The position numbers were made by a program, and so were the translations under genes. From CAADGY01 sp900696665 (GTDB lineage Bacteria; Acidobacteriota; Terriglobia; Bryobacterales; Bryobacteraceae), in NCBI GenBank assembly GCA_035063885.1, contig JAPSFM010000128.1, positions 1 through 13,616 of the forward strand: DNA of 13,616 nt, written 5' to 3'. Each line of letters starts with the position of its first letter. Position 1 is the stretch's first letter. Under the pieces are notes generated by a model. That model was given only the letters and a program-made list of their open reading frames with translations, made no database searches and was not told the origin of the DNA. Below are positions 1-7,269 of the stretch, piece by piece.

Positions 1-106
1 AGATCCAGTCGCGGTCGATTTGCAGCAGCGGCGGAGAGGCCACGTCGGCCGTAACCGGCCAATCCCAGTACCGCAGCGGATATAAGTGCAGGCCCTTGGC
101 GCCCAT
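1..106 (-). CDS. Possible N-terminal part of an unrecognised protein, cut by the window edge
   Basis: On the minus strand an ATG at 106 opens a frame of 35 codons that stays open to the left edge. An in-frame TAA lies six codons upstream, so this ATG is the first usable start. The peptide begins MGAKGLHLYPLRYWDWPV and is rich in aromatic residues, with no signal peptide. I recognise no domain. The purine-rich AGAGG directly abuts the ATG, which is too close for a normal ribosome binding site and weakens the call. If real, the gene runs in the same direction as the two-component genes, about 86 bases downstream of them. It could equally be a chance open frame in G+C-rich DNA, because only 35 codons are visible. 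Confidence 0.3.
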   Translation of the reverse strand, partial: MGAKGLHLYPLRYWDWPVTADVASPPLLQIDRDWI

Positions 107-192
107 CCTCTGGCACGAGAGTTAGGGTAGCAGATGCGGTTCCGCCGCCAGACCTTGCAACCGGTCGAATCTTGCAGCACGCCGCGCGGGCG

Positions 193-816
193 CTACGATT
201 GAAGATGAATGATACCGCGCTGAATAGCCGTAGTAACCGCCTGCGTGCGGTCCCGTACTCCAAATTTGCTCAGGATCGCCTTAACGTGGAATTTGACGGT
301 GAACTCCGTGATCTTGAGGCTGAATGCAACTTCCTTGTTGCTCTGGCCGCTCGCGATCAGGCGGAGGACTTCCAGTTCGCGCGCGGACAACTCGACGTGA
401 TCCATGTGTTCGGCCAGCCGCGTTGCAATCGCCGCGGGGATGCGCTTATGACCGGCATACACGGCCCGGATCGTCTCCACCAAGTCTTCTCGGGACATGC
501 CTTTCAGCAGATAGGCCTGGGCGCCCGCCTGCAAGGCTGAATAGACATCTTCATCGCCTTCATATGTCGTGAGCACGATAATCCGTGCCGCAGGAGAAGT
601 CAGGCGGATCTGACGAATCGCCTCTACTCCCTGAACAGTTGGCAGACGAAGATCCATCAGCGTGACGTCCGGACGACAACGGTGAAACCGCTCCACTGCC
701 TGGCCCCCGTCGACAGCTTCCGCGGCAACCACCATATCTGACTCGGAATTGATGATCAGAGTCAGCCCTTCACGCATGATTCCGTGGTCCTCGACTACCA
801 TTACGCGAATCTTCAC
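193..816 (-). CDS. NarL/FixJ-family response regulator (receiver plus LuxR-type HTH)
   Basis: This is a 207-residue cytoplasmic response regulator, the usual length for the NarL family. The receiver domain (about residues 3-118) has the acidic pair E9/D10, the phospho-acceptor D55 in LMDLRLP, the switch residues T83/T84 and the conserved lysine K105. The C-terminal LuxR-type helix-turn-helix (about 142-203) starts with ELSARELEVLRLIASG and continues with NKEVAFSLKITEFTVKFHV, so all functional parts are present. Translation starts at GTG 816. A GGTGA sequence that overlaps the stop codon of the upstream kinase gene lies 4 bases before it and can serve as ribosome binding site. With a gap of 4 bases the two genes are surely co-transcribed and probably translationally coupled. 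Its partner is therefore the adjacent HisKA_3 kinase. The likely target is the control region shared with the divergent receptor operon (inference). Stop is TAG; no clear terminator follows. Confidence 0.95.
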   Translation of the reverse strand: MKIRVMVVEDHGIMREGLTLIINSESDMVVAAEAVDGGQAVERFHRCRPDVTLMDLRLPTVQGVEAIRQIRLTSPAARIIVLTTYEGDEDVYSALQAGAQAYLLKGMSREDLVETIRAVYAGHKRIPAAIATRLAEHMDHVELSARELEVLRLIASGQSNKEVAFSLKITEFTVKFHVKAILSKFGVRDRTQAVTTAIQRGIIHLQS

Positions 817-820
817 CGTA

Positions 821-3802
821 TCACCAACGCTGTTGACATGTTGTTAAGACCCTGTGCGGGATGGCAACCTCGACTTTAGTCCCACCTCCCGGAGCCGACT
901 GAAGAACGTACTCAGCCGACAGTTGCTCGGCGCGTTCGCGGACGCCCAACAGGCCGTAGTGGCCCGACCTGGACTGCGCCCAAACAGAAGGGTCAAATCC
1001 CTTTCCGTCGTCTTCCACGATCAAAGAAACCTGGTCCGCATCGAAGCGCAGTCCGATCCGTATGCAACTCGGTTTGCCGTGTTGAACCGCGTTGGCGACC
1101 GCTTCCTGTGCGATCCGCAGCAGGTTCTTCTCCACAAATTCAGGCAACGGACGGTGCAGGCCACGCAACTCCACCAGGACCTGAACGGGCAGACCCTGGG
1201 TCAGTTCGCGTGCTGCTGATCGGATTGCCGTGACAAGGTTGCCGTCATCGAGGCTCTTGGGACGCAGATTCCAGACCGATCGGCGGGTCTCCTCCACGAT
1301 GCCTTGAGCCTGATTGCGTAAACGATCCAACTGGCCCCGCGCGGCGGAAGGGGATTCGGCAAGAACGCTGGAGGCCGCCTCCAGTTGAGCGGAAATCCCG
1401 GTCATCCCCTGCATTACGGTGTCATGCATCTCCCGCGCGATCCTGGTGCGCTCTGCCAGGACCGCCGCAAATCGCGACTCCATCAGGGAGAGCTTATACC
1501 AATGCGCACCGAACCCGAGGGCAGCGACCAAGGCGGCACACAGCACCAGAAACCAGGGTGTGCGATGAAAAGGAGGCTTCAAACCGATCTGGAGGGAAGC
1601 GGCATTATGATTCCAGACCCCGTCATTGTTGCTGGCCATCACCTGGAACACGAATCGTCCCGGCGGCAGGTTGGTATAGCTTGCAATTCTTCGACTGCCG
1701 GCCTCCACCCAATCGCGGTCGAATCCAATCAGACGGTACTTGAATTGAATTCTGGAAGCGTCGACGAAGCTGAGTGCGGTGTATTGAAACTCCGCCTTGC
1801 CTTCGCCCAGCGGCAACTCGGGAATCGCAGACGACGCATGGAAGTCATCATTCACCTTCACGCCTTCGATTGCCACCAGTGGTGGAATCTCATTCCGGCG
1901 GAGCTTCGCGGGGTCGATGACTACCAGGCCGCGGATCGTGGTAAACCAAAGCCGTCCGTCGTGGGTTCTGCCGCTGGTGGGCTGATGACCTCCCCGGCAT
2001 TCGAGGCTCGGCATACCATCCGCCTCGCCGTAGGCGACATAGTTCACCTTGCGGATTCGGCCTTCGGACCGCTCATCCAGATCCTTTTTCGATACACGGT
2101 AGATACCGCCCCCGCCTCCGATCCACAGGTTGTTGTAGGCGTCTTCCTGAATCTGGTAAGCGCCATCGTCGAATAGTCCGTCGGAGAAGCCAAAACACCG
2201 GATTGTGCCGTTCTTCCAGCGGCAGAAGCCATCCTCCATGGTGCCGATCCAGATGTTGCCCTCGCGGTCCTCGTAGAGAGAGTAGATATCTTTGCTCGCC
2301 AGTCCATCCGCAGTTGTGAGCGACGTAATCCCGCCGTCCTTCAGACGGTTGACACCTCCCTGGGAAGTTGCCAGCCAAACCGAGCCGTCACGGCTCTCGA
2401 TCATCGCGCGAATGAAGTCGCTGGCCAGTCCGTCTTTCGAAGTGATGCGGCTGAGGACGCCGCCTTTCAGGCGCAAGAGACCCATGCGGGTTCCAATGTA
2501 CAGAGTGCCGTCAGACGCGGGTAGCAGAGACGTAGTCACCTGTCTTGGCAGGCCCGGGTGATTGATCGAAATCACCCGGATTTCTCCATCTCGCAATCGA
2601 TAGACCTGATTCCACGAGCCGGCCCAAATACTCCCGTCACGGTCCTCGGCAAGGGAACGGACGTTGACCCGCGACATGGTCCCGGCGACACTCCGGAAGC
2701 GGCCGCCATCCAAAAGATTCAGCCCCACATCCGCTCCCACCCAGACCCGGCCTTTGCTATCCGCAAGAATGGATTTCACCGAATTGTTGGATAGGCCGTG
2801 CCGTCGGGTGAATGAGAGGAATTTTGCCTGATTAAACCGGTAGAGCCCGTAATTTCGCGTGCCGACCCAGATATTATTCTCGCGATCCGCCGCCAGTGCG
2901 ATCACTTCATTATCCGTTCCGCCGTCCTCGAGAGGGAAGGTGGTGAAGCGGCCGTCCTTCCATCGCACCAGTTGCCCCCACATGCCCGCCCAGATGCCGC
3001 CTTCCATGTCCTGCTGAATTGCATTCACCTCGGTGAACAACGACTCGCGAGCGAAGCGGTACTTGTCAAAGTGGCTGCCGTCGTATCGAAGCAGCGCTCC
3101 CGCCGTTCCGAGCCAGATGGCGCCGGTGCGGTCCTCGTAGATTTGGTTAAACCGGAAATGTCCCGCGTCTTCAACCGGCGTGAACGCCTTGGACGCGGCA
3201 AGGCGGTGATCGAAGCGCAGCAATCGCGACTTTGTGGTTCCGATCCAGAGTCCGCCGTTCCGGTCTTCCTGAAATGCGGAGACGAGTTCGTCAAGCACCC
3301 TTTGATCCGGCAGCAGTACGGTTGCGTTCGCTCCTCGTAACGCCACCAGCTGGTTCGCGGTACGTATCAGCACATCGCCGTGGCGGCTTCTTTGAATCGA
3401 AGAAATCCACTGATTCTGCAGCCCAGCGGCAACCGGCAAGGCGCTGAACCTGCCCTCCCTGTAGCGGGTGACTCCGCCTCGCTCTCCTCCGATCCACAGC
3501 GTTCCGTCCGCCGTCTCGCACAGCGCGTACACCGAACTGTCCGCCAGTCCTTCCAGTTGTGCACGATTGAAGACGGTAAACCGGACGCCGTCAAAACGCA
3601 CCAGTCCGCGCTTGGTCCCGATCCAGATGTAACCATCGCGGGTTTGAACGATGGCGTGCACCGTGTTGGACGGCAGACCCTGCTCGGACTGCCAGTGTGT
3701 CTGGAGCCAATCGGCGGCGAACGCGGCGCATGGCAGCAAAGGGACGCAGAACAGAATCGTCAAGAGGCGCCAGATTCGGCCGGTGCTGATGATCCGGTTC
3801 AT
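821..3802 (-). CDS. Membrane sensor histidine kinase with double beta-propeller (Reg_prop), Y_Y_Y and HisKA_3/HATPase domains
   Basis: Residue numbers count from the GTG at 3811 (996 residues). The ATG at 3802, residue 4, is preferred here and gives 993; neither start has a clear ribosome binding site. An N-terminal signal segment ends near CAAFA/ADW (about 32). About 14 repeats of the form xxDGxIWIGTxxGLxRF fill about 45-640, fitting two seven-bladed propellers. A Y_Y_Y domain follows (about 674-737, FKYRLIGFDRDW), then one membrane helix (about 753-772) and the HisKA_3 helix with phospho-acceptor H796 in REMHDTVMQG. D797 and Q801 match the DxxxQ phosphatase motif. The ATPase domain has N907 in its N box, DDGKGF at 934-939, GLLG at 953-956 and GGGT near 975. 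The periplasmic part resembles the sugar sensors of Bacteroides hybrid systems, but no regulator is fused; the partner is the next gene. Ligand unknown, perhaps an oligosaccharide. Confidence 0.93.
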   Translation of the reverse strand: MNRIISTGRIWRLLTILFCVPLLPCAAFAADWLQTHWQSEQGLPSNTVHAIVQTRDGYIWIGTKRGLVRFDGVRFTVFNRAQLEGLADSSVYALCETADGTLWIGGERGGVTRYREGRFSALPVAAGLQNQWISSIQRSRHGDVLIRTANQLVALRGANATVLLPDQRVLDELVSAFQEDRNGGLWIGTTKSRLLRFDHRLAASKAFTPVEDAGHFRFNQIYEDRTGAIWLGTAGALLRYDGSHFDKYRFARESLFTEVNAIQQDMEGGIWAGMWGQLVRWKDGRFTTFPLEDGGTDNEVIALAADRENNIWVGTRNYGLYRFNQAKFLSFTRRHGLSNNSVKSILADSKGRVWVGADVGLNLLDGGRFRSVAGTMSRVNVRSLAEDRDGSIWAGSWNQVYRLRDGEIRVISINHPGLPRQVTTSLLPASDGTLYIGTRMGLLRLKGGVLSRITSKDGLASDFIRAMIESRDGSVWLATSQGGVNRLKDGGITSLTTADGLASKDIYSLYEDREGNIWIGTMEDGFCRWKNGTIRCFGFSDGLFDDGAYQIQEDAYNNLWIGGGGGIYRVSKKDLDERSEGRIRKVNYVAYGEADGMPSLECRGGHQPTSGRTHDGRLWFTTIRGLVVIDPAKLRRNEIPPLVAIEGVKVNDDFHASSAIPELPLGEGKAEFQYTALSFVDASRIQFKYRLIGFDRDWVEAGSRRIASYTNLPPGRFVFQVMASNNDGVWNHNAASLQIGLKPPFHRTPWFLVLCAALVAALGFGAHWYKLSLMESRFAAVLAERTRIAREMHDTVMQGMTGISAQLEAASSVLAESPSAARGQLDRLRNQAQGIVEETRRSVWNLRPKSLDDGNLVTAIRSAARELTQGLPVQVLVELRGLHRPLPEFVEKNLLRIAQEAVANAVQHGKPSCIRIGLRFDADQVSLIVEDDGKGFDPSVWAQSRSGHYGLLGVRERAEQLSAEYVLQSAPGGGTKVEVAIPHRVLTTCQQRW

Positions 3803-3865
3803 GATTGACACTCATTCTAACGCCGATCTCTTCGCGGGCGCGATACCTATCCAAAAGTAGAGGTC

Positions 3866-3893
3866 CCCGACTATCCCACGGGAGGTTGTCGGG
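3866..3893. repeat. Nested inverted repeat in the divergent intergenic region
   Basis: CCCGAC at 3866-3871 is the exact reverse complement of GTCGGG at 3888-3893. Inside these arms TCCC (3874-3877) and GGGA (3880-3883) form a second, smaller pair. The right outer arm overlaps the proposed -35 element of the receptor promoter (3886-3891). No T-run follows on either strand, so a terminator is unlikely. It may be a protein-binding site or a structure in the leader of the kinase transcript. Short arms like these also arise by chance in G+C-rich DNA. Confidence 0.4.
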
Positions 3894-3914
3894 TCTTCGA
3901 TGCCACCGTATACT
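3886..3914 (+). promoter_or_regulatory. Predicted sigma-70-type promoter of the receptor operon
   Basis: TTGTCG at 3886-3891 matches 4 of 6 bases of the -35 consensus. TATACT at 3909-3914 matches 5 of 6 bases of the -10 consensus, and the spacer is exactly 17 bases. Transcription would start near 3920-3922, leaving a leader of roughly 58 bases before the receptor start codon. The promoter sits in the gap between divergent genes. The -10 box lies partly inside a perfect inverted repeat, which suggests control by a DNA-binding protein. I found no equally good promoter facing the kinase gene. Confidence 0.6.
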
Positions 3915-3926
3915 CCTCGATACGGT
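3905..3926. promoter_or_regulatory. Perfect 7-bp inverted repeat overlapping the -10 element, candidate operator
   Basis: ACCGTAT at 3905-3911 and ATACGGT at 3920-3926 are exact reverse complements separated by 8 bases. The element covers the proposed -10 box and the expected transcription start. A dimeric regulator bound here would probably hinder polymerase. The neighbouring NarL-type regulator binds DNA through a LuxR-type helix-turn-helix, a class that often recognises inverted heptamers. That link is inference; NarL activators more often bind upstream of -35, so a different repressor is also possible. Confidence 0.5.
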
Positions 3927-3966
3927 ACGGCGGCCTGCCTGCGGCACTCTTGGCCCGCCGGTCGCG

Positions 3967-3973
3967 AAGGAGG
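3967..3973 (+). promoter_or_regulatory. Strong Shine-Dalgarno sequence that fixes the receptor start
   Basis: AAGGAGG lies 5 bases before the ATG at 3979. The open frame extends upstream to a TTG at 3805, but that extension would run through the predicted promoter and leave the hydrophobic export signal far inside the protein. This site decides the start at 3979. Confidence 0.85.
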
Positions 3974-3978
3974 CCCCA

Positions 3979-6900
3979 ATGCGGAATTTCAGAACTCTCA
4001 CACACAGCAGCATCCTGGTACTTACCTTGTTGATCGCCTTAGCGTCGCCCCGGCTTGGAGCTCAGTTCACCACGGCGAGCCTGGGCGGCACGGTTTCCGA
4101 TAGTACGGCGAGTGTGATTGCCGGGGCGGTGGTGACACTGCGTAACGTTGATACCGGGCTCACGGTCACGCGGAGCACCGATGCCGCCGGACTATACCTG
4201 TTCTCCCGCATCCCGGTCGGCAGTTACGAACTCACCGTGGAGAGTGCCGGATTCACCACGTACGTGCAATCGGGCATTACGCTCACTGTCAACCAGGTCG
4301 CGACGCAGGACGTTCTGATGAAGGTGGGCCAGGTGACGGAAAAGCTGACGGTGGAAGCGCAGGCGGAGCTCATCACCACGAGGACGGCGACCGCAGGCCA
4401 GTTGATTGACCAGCGGCGTGTGGTGGATCTTCCGCTGAATGGCCGCAGCGCGCAATCCCTGTTGTATCTGGCTCCCGGTACGGTCGACCTGACCTCCCGT
4501 TACTGCAACGTGGACTGTCACGGAGGCGTTTACCCCAGCTCAGCTGAGTCCGCCGTGAACGGATCCGGACCTGGACAGGTGAACTACCAACTGGACGGCA
4601 CCAGCCACAACGATACGTATCTGAACATCAACCAGCCGTTCCCGAATCCCGACTCCATTCAGGAATTCAACCTGCAGTCCAGCAGCTTTACGGCGGAGTA
4701 CGGCAACGCGGCAGGCGGCGTAGTCAACATCGTCACCAAATCGGGAACCAACGAGGTTCACGGCACCTTGTTTCACTTCCTTCGCAACGGCGCCATGAAC
4801 GCCAGGAACTTCTTCGCACCGAAACACGATGAGCTGAAGCGCAATCAGTTCGGCGGCAGCATCGGCGGACCCATCCTGAAGGACAAGCTCTTCTATTTCG
4901 GAACCTATCAGGGTACCGATATCCGCAGCACCGCCGAGGGCCGAATCCAGTTTGTACCGACAGCGGCGCAGCGGCAGGGCGACTTTTCCGCGGTGTCCAG
5001 GCAACTCAACGATCCGGTATCGCGCCAGCCATTCCCGGGAAACCGCATACCGGCCAGCAGGCTGAGTCCGGTTTCCGCTTTCGTATTGAAGGGGATTCCG
5101 CTGCCGAACGGTCCCGATGGCCAACTGACGTTCCCCGGTGCACCGTTGCGCGAGACCGAACAGCAGTACATGGGCAAGGTCGACTTCAATAGCGGCCGCA
5201 GCCAGACCAATGCCAGGTACTTCTTCACTGACTTCGAGCGTCCTCCCGCCCTCACCAACGGCAACCTGCTGGTAATCCGGAGCGGCAACGTGGTCCGTGT
5301 TCAGAACATCTCCGTCAACAACAGCTTCACCGTGTCTCCCGTTTTTCTGCTCAACACGTCGATCGGCTGGAGTTCGCAAACCGGAGGCAGCCGCGGGTCC
5401 GCTCCATTCGGATTTGCCGAAGCCGGGGCGAAGATCGTTGGTCCGGAGAGCATTGCGGCCTTGAATTCGCCGCCGCACCTGTTTACGACCGTCACCGGCG
5501 GTTTCACCATCGCCTCCGGACACGACGGCGATTTCGACCGCGGCGACCTGACCCTTCGCGAGGTGGTGACCAAGATTGCCGGAACTCACGAACTCCACTT
5601 CGGGGGCGAGGCGGTCCGGCTGATCAATCCGATTTCGAATACCACGCAGATGGGGTCGAGGACCACTTTTAACGGCCAGTTGTCCGGAAATGGCCTGTCG
5701 GATTTCGTCCTGGGACGCGCCTCGCTGTTGACGCAGGGCGGCGGCGAATTCAAGGACCTAGTGGGCGTGAAATGGGGCTTCTTCTTCCAGGACAACTGGC
5801 GCATGACTCAGCGTTTGAGTTTAAACCTGGGCGTGCGATGGGATCCCTACCTGCCCTATTACGACCGGCAGGGAAGAGTGGTGTGTTTCAACGGCAATGC
5901 GACGAGCCGTTCCCAACGGTTTCCCAACGCGCCGCTAGGTCTGCTTTACGGAGGCGACAACGCCGACCCGGGCTGTCCGGTCGGCGGTTCGGTCGCGGAT
6001 TGGGGGAACCTGGCTCCGCGCATCGGTTTCGCTTACCGGCTGACGAACCGCGGCACGACGGTGCTCCGAGGCGGCGCAGGCTACTTCTACACACCCATCG
6101 ACAGCTCCGAGATGAACGCCTTCACCAACACGGCTCCGTTTGGCGGACAATTCAGCCTGAACGACGTCGATATTGCCGATCCGTATGGCAGCAAAGGGCT
6201 CCAGAATCCGTTTCCGGCCAACTACGGGCACGTACTGGCGGGTTCCGATTTCGTATTCTCGCCGGTCAACGACATCCGCTGGTACTTTACGAACGACTTT
6301 CAGACGCCTCTGCTGACCACCTGGAACATGCGCCTGGAGCACCAGTTCCAATCGAACCTGCTGGTAGGTGCAGCGTACGTCGGCAACAAAGGCACCTATC
6401 TTCGTGTCCGTGTGCAGGAGAATCCCGCCATCTACATTCCGGGAACCGACAGCAACGGCAACCCCCTTTCCACTGTCGGCAATACGGCACAGCGGCGCGT
6501 TTACCGGAATTTCGGGGTGATCCGGCGGATTGATTCCGGGGGCAACTCCCAGCATCACGGGCTGCAGCTCAACGTCGAGAAGCGTTATTCGCGAGGCTTT
6601 TCCTTCCTGGCGAACTACACGTGGTCCAAGACGACAGACAACCTCAGTTCGGCAAACCCGTTCAGCCGGCGCCTGGAGCATGCCGTATCGGCGGACAATG
6701 TTCCCCAGGTATTCAAGCTTTCCAACATCTATCAGTTTCCGCAGACCCGGTTTAAGGGCGTGGCCGGCAAGTTCATCAACGGCTGGTCAGCGAATTCCAT
6801 CGTGCTCTGGCAGAGCGGATTTCCGATGAGCATCGCCAGCGGACGTGACAACTCGTTCACCGGCGTCCGCGAGGACCGCGCGGATTTCCTCGGAGGCAAT

Positions 6901-7227
6901 CCACGTTTCACTGGCCTCTCTCATGCGCAGCAGATCCAGCGCTTTTTCGACACCTCTCTGTTTGCGTTCAACGCACCCGGCACTTTCGGCAACTCCGGAC
7001 GCGGCATCCTGCGCGGCCCCAGCACGTTCAACTGCGACATCTCGGTTCTGAAGGACACCAACATCACCGAGAGGATCCGGACTCAGATCCGCGGCGAGTT
7101 CTTTAACGCCTTCAATACCGTGCGGTTCAACAATCCGAATACAAATCTTTCGGCAGCCCAGTTCGGACGCATCACGTCGGCTCGCGATCCGAGAATCCTC
7201 CAGATCGCGCTGAAGCTGCTGTTCTGA
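3979..7227 (+). CDS. Oar-like TonB-dependent outer-membrane receptor with carboxypeptidase-regulatory-like N-terminal domain
   Basis: With the start at 3979 the product is 1082 residues, a usual length for acidobacterial Oar-like receptors. A Sec signal peptide ends near LGA/QF (28/29). A CarboxypepD_reg-like beta-sandwich follows (about 32-115: GGTVSDSTASVIAGAVVTL, then AGLYLFSRIPVGSYELTV). The plug (about 120-255) contains LPLNGRSAQSLLYLAPG, a gap-rich NYQLDGTSHND segment and YGNAAGGVVNIVTKSGTN at the plug-barrel junction. The rest is barrel with many aromatic-ended strands, and the protein ends in the aromatic residue Phe (LQIALKLLF), as outer-membrane barrels need for assembly. I see no classical TonB box. 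The gene opens the + operon and is divergent from the sensor/regulator pair. No SusD-like partner follows. It probably imports a large ligand such as an oligosaccharide using TonB energy. Family is secure; the ligand is unknown. Confidence 0.93.
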   Translation: MRNFRTLTHSSILVLTLLIALASPRLGAQFTTASLGGTVSDSTASVIAGAVVTLRNVDTGLTVTRSTDAAGLYLFSRIPVGSYELTVESAGFTTYVQSGITLTVNQVATQDVLMKVGQVTEKLTVEAQAELITTRTATAGQLIDQRRVVDLPLNGRSAQSLLYLAPGTVDLTSRYCNVDCHGGVYPSSAESAVNGSGPGQVNYQLDGTSHNDTYLNINQPFPNPDSIQEFNLQSSSFTAEYGNAAGGVVNIVTKSGTNEVHGTLFHFLRNGAMNARNFFAPKHDELKRNQFGGSIGGPILKDKLFYFGTYQGTDIRSTAEGRIQFVPTAAQRQGDFSAVSRQLNDPVSRQPFPGNRIPASRLSPVSAFVLKGIPLPNGPDGQLTFPGAPLRETEQQYMGKVDFNSGRSQTNARYFFTDFERPPALTNGNLLVIRSGNVVRVQNISVNNSFTVSPVFLLNTSIGWSSQTGGSRGSAPFGFAEAGAKIVGPESIAALNSPPHLFTTVTGGFTIASGHDGDFDRGDLTLREVVTKIAGTHELHFGGEAVRLINPISNTTQMGSRTTFNGQLSGNGLSDFVLGRASLLTQGGGEFKDLVGVKWGFFFQDNWRMTQRLSLNLGVRWDPYLPYYDRQGRVVCFNGNATSRSQRFPNAPLGLLYGGDNADPGCPVGGSVADWGNLAPRIGFAYRLTNRGTTVLRGGAGYFYTPIDSSEMNAFTNTAPFGGQFSLNDVDIADPYGSKGLQNPFPANYGHVLAGSDFVFSPVNDIRWYFTNDFQTPLLTTWNMRLEHQFQSNLLVGAAYVGNKGTYLRVRVQENPAIYIPGTDSNGNPLSTVGNTAQRRVYRNFGVIRRIDSGGNSQHHGLQLNVEKRYSRGFSFLANYTWSKTTDNLSSANPFSRRLEHAVSADNVPQVFKLSNIYQFPQTRFKGVAGKFINGWSANSIVLWQSGFPMSIASGRDNSFTGVREDRADFLGGNPRFTGLSHAQQIQRFFDTSLFAFNAPGTFGNSGRGILRGPSTFNCDISVLKDTNITERIRTQIRGEFFNAFNTVRFNNPNTNLSAAQFGRITSARDPRILQIALKLLF

Positions 7228-7269
7228 TTCGCTGCTGACAATCGGTGATAAGCTCGGGACCGCCAGACC

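Noticed and set aside
107..192. A terminator after the response regulator gene
   Set aside because: The stretch has scattered short G+C repeats and a repeated TTGCAA, but no stable hairpin followed by a T-run on the minus strand.
1385..2176. A 263-codon plus-strand open frame inside the kinase gene
   Set aside because: The opposite strand encodes the Y_Y_Y, membrane and kinase regions with clear motifs; this frame is a shadow.
3805..3978. An N-terminal extension of the receptor from a TTG at 3805
   Set aside because: It would read through the predicted promoter and bury the signal peptide; the strong AAGGAGG before 3979 fixes the start.
4540..5598. A 352-codon minus-strand open frame inside the receptor gene
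   Set aside because: It is antisense to strongly conserved plug and barrel sequence and has no recognisable motif.
7228..7269. A terminator or promoter between the receptor and hydrolase genes
   Set aside because: Only a 4-bp CGGT/ACCG pairing with a long loop is present and no T-run follows, so the genes are treated as one transcription unit.
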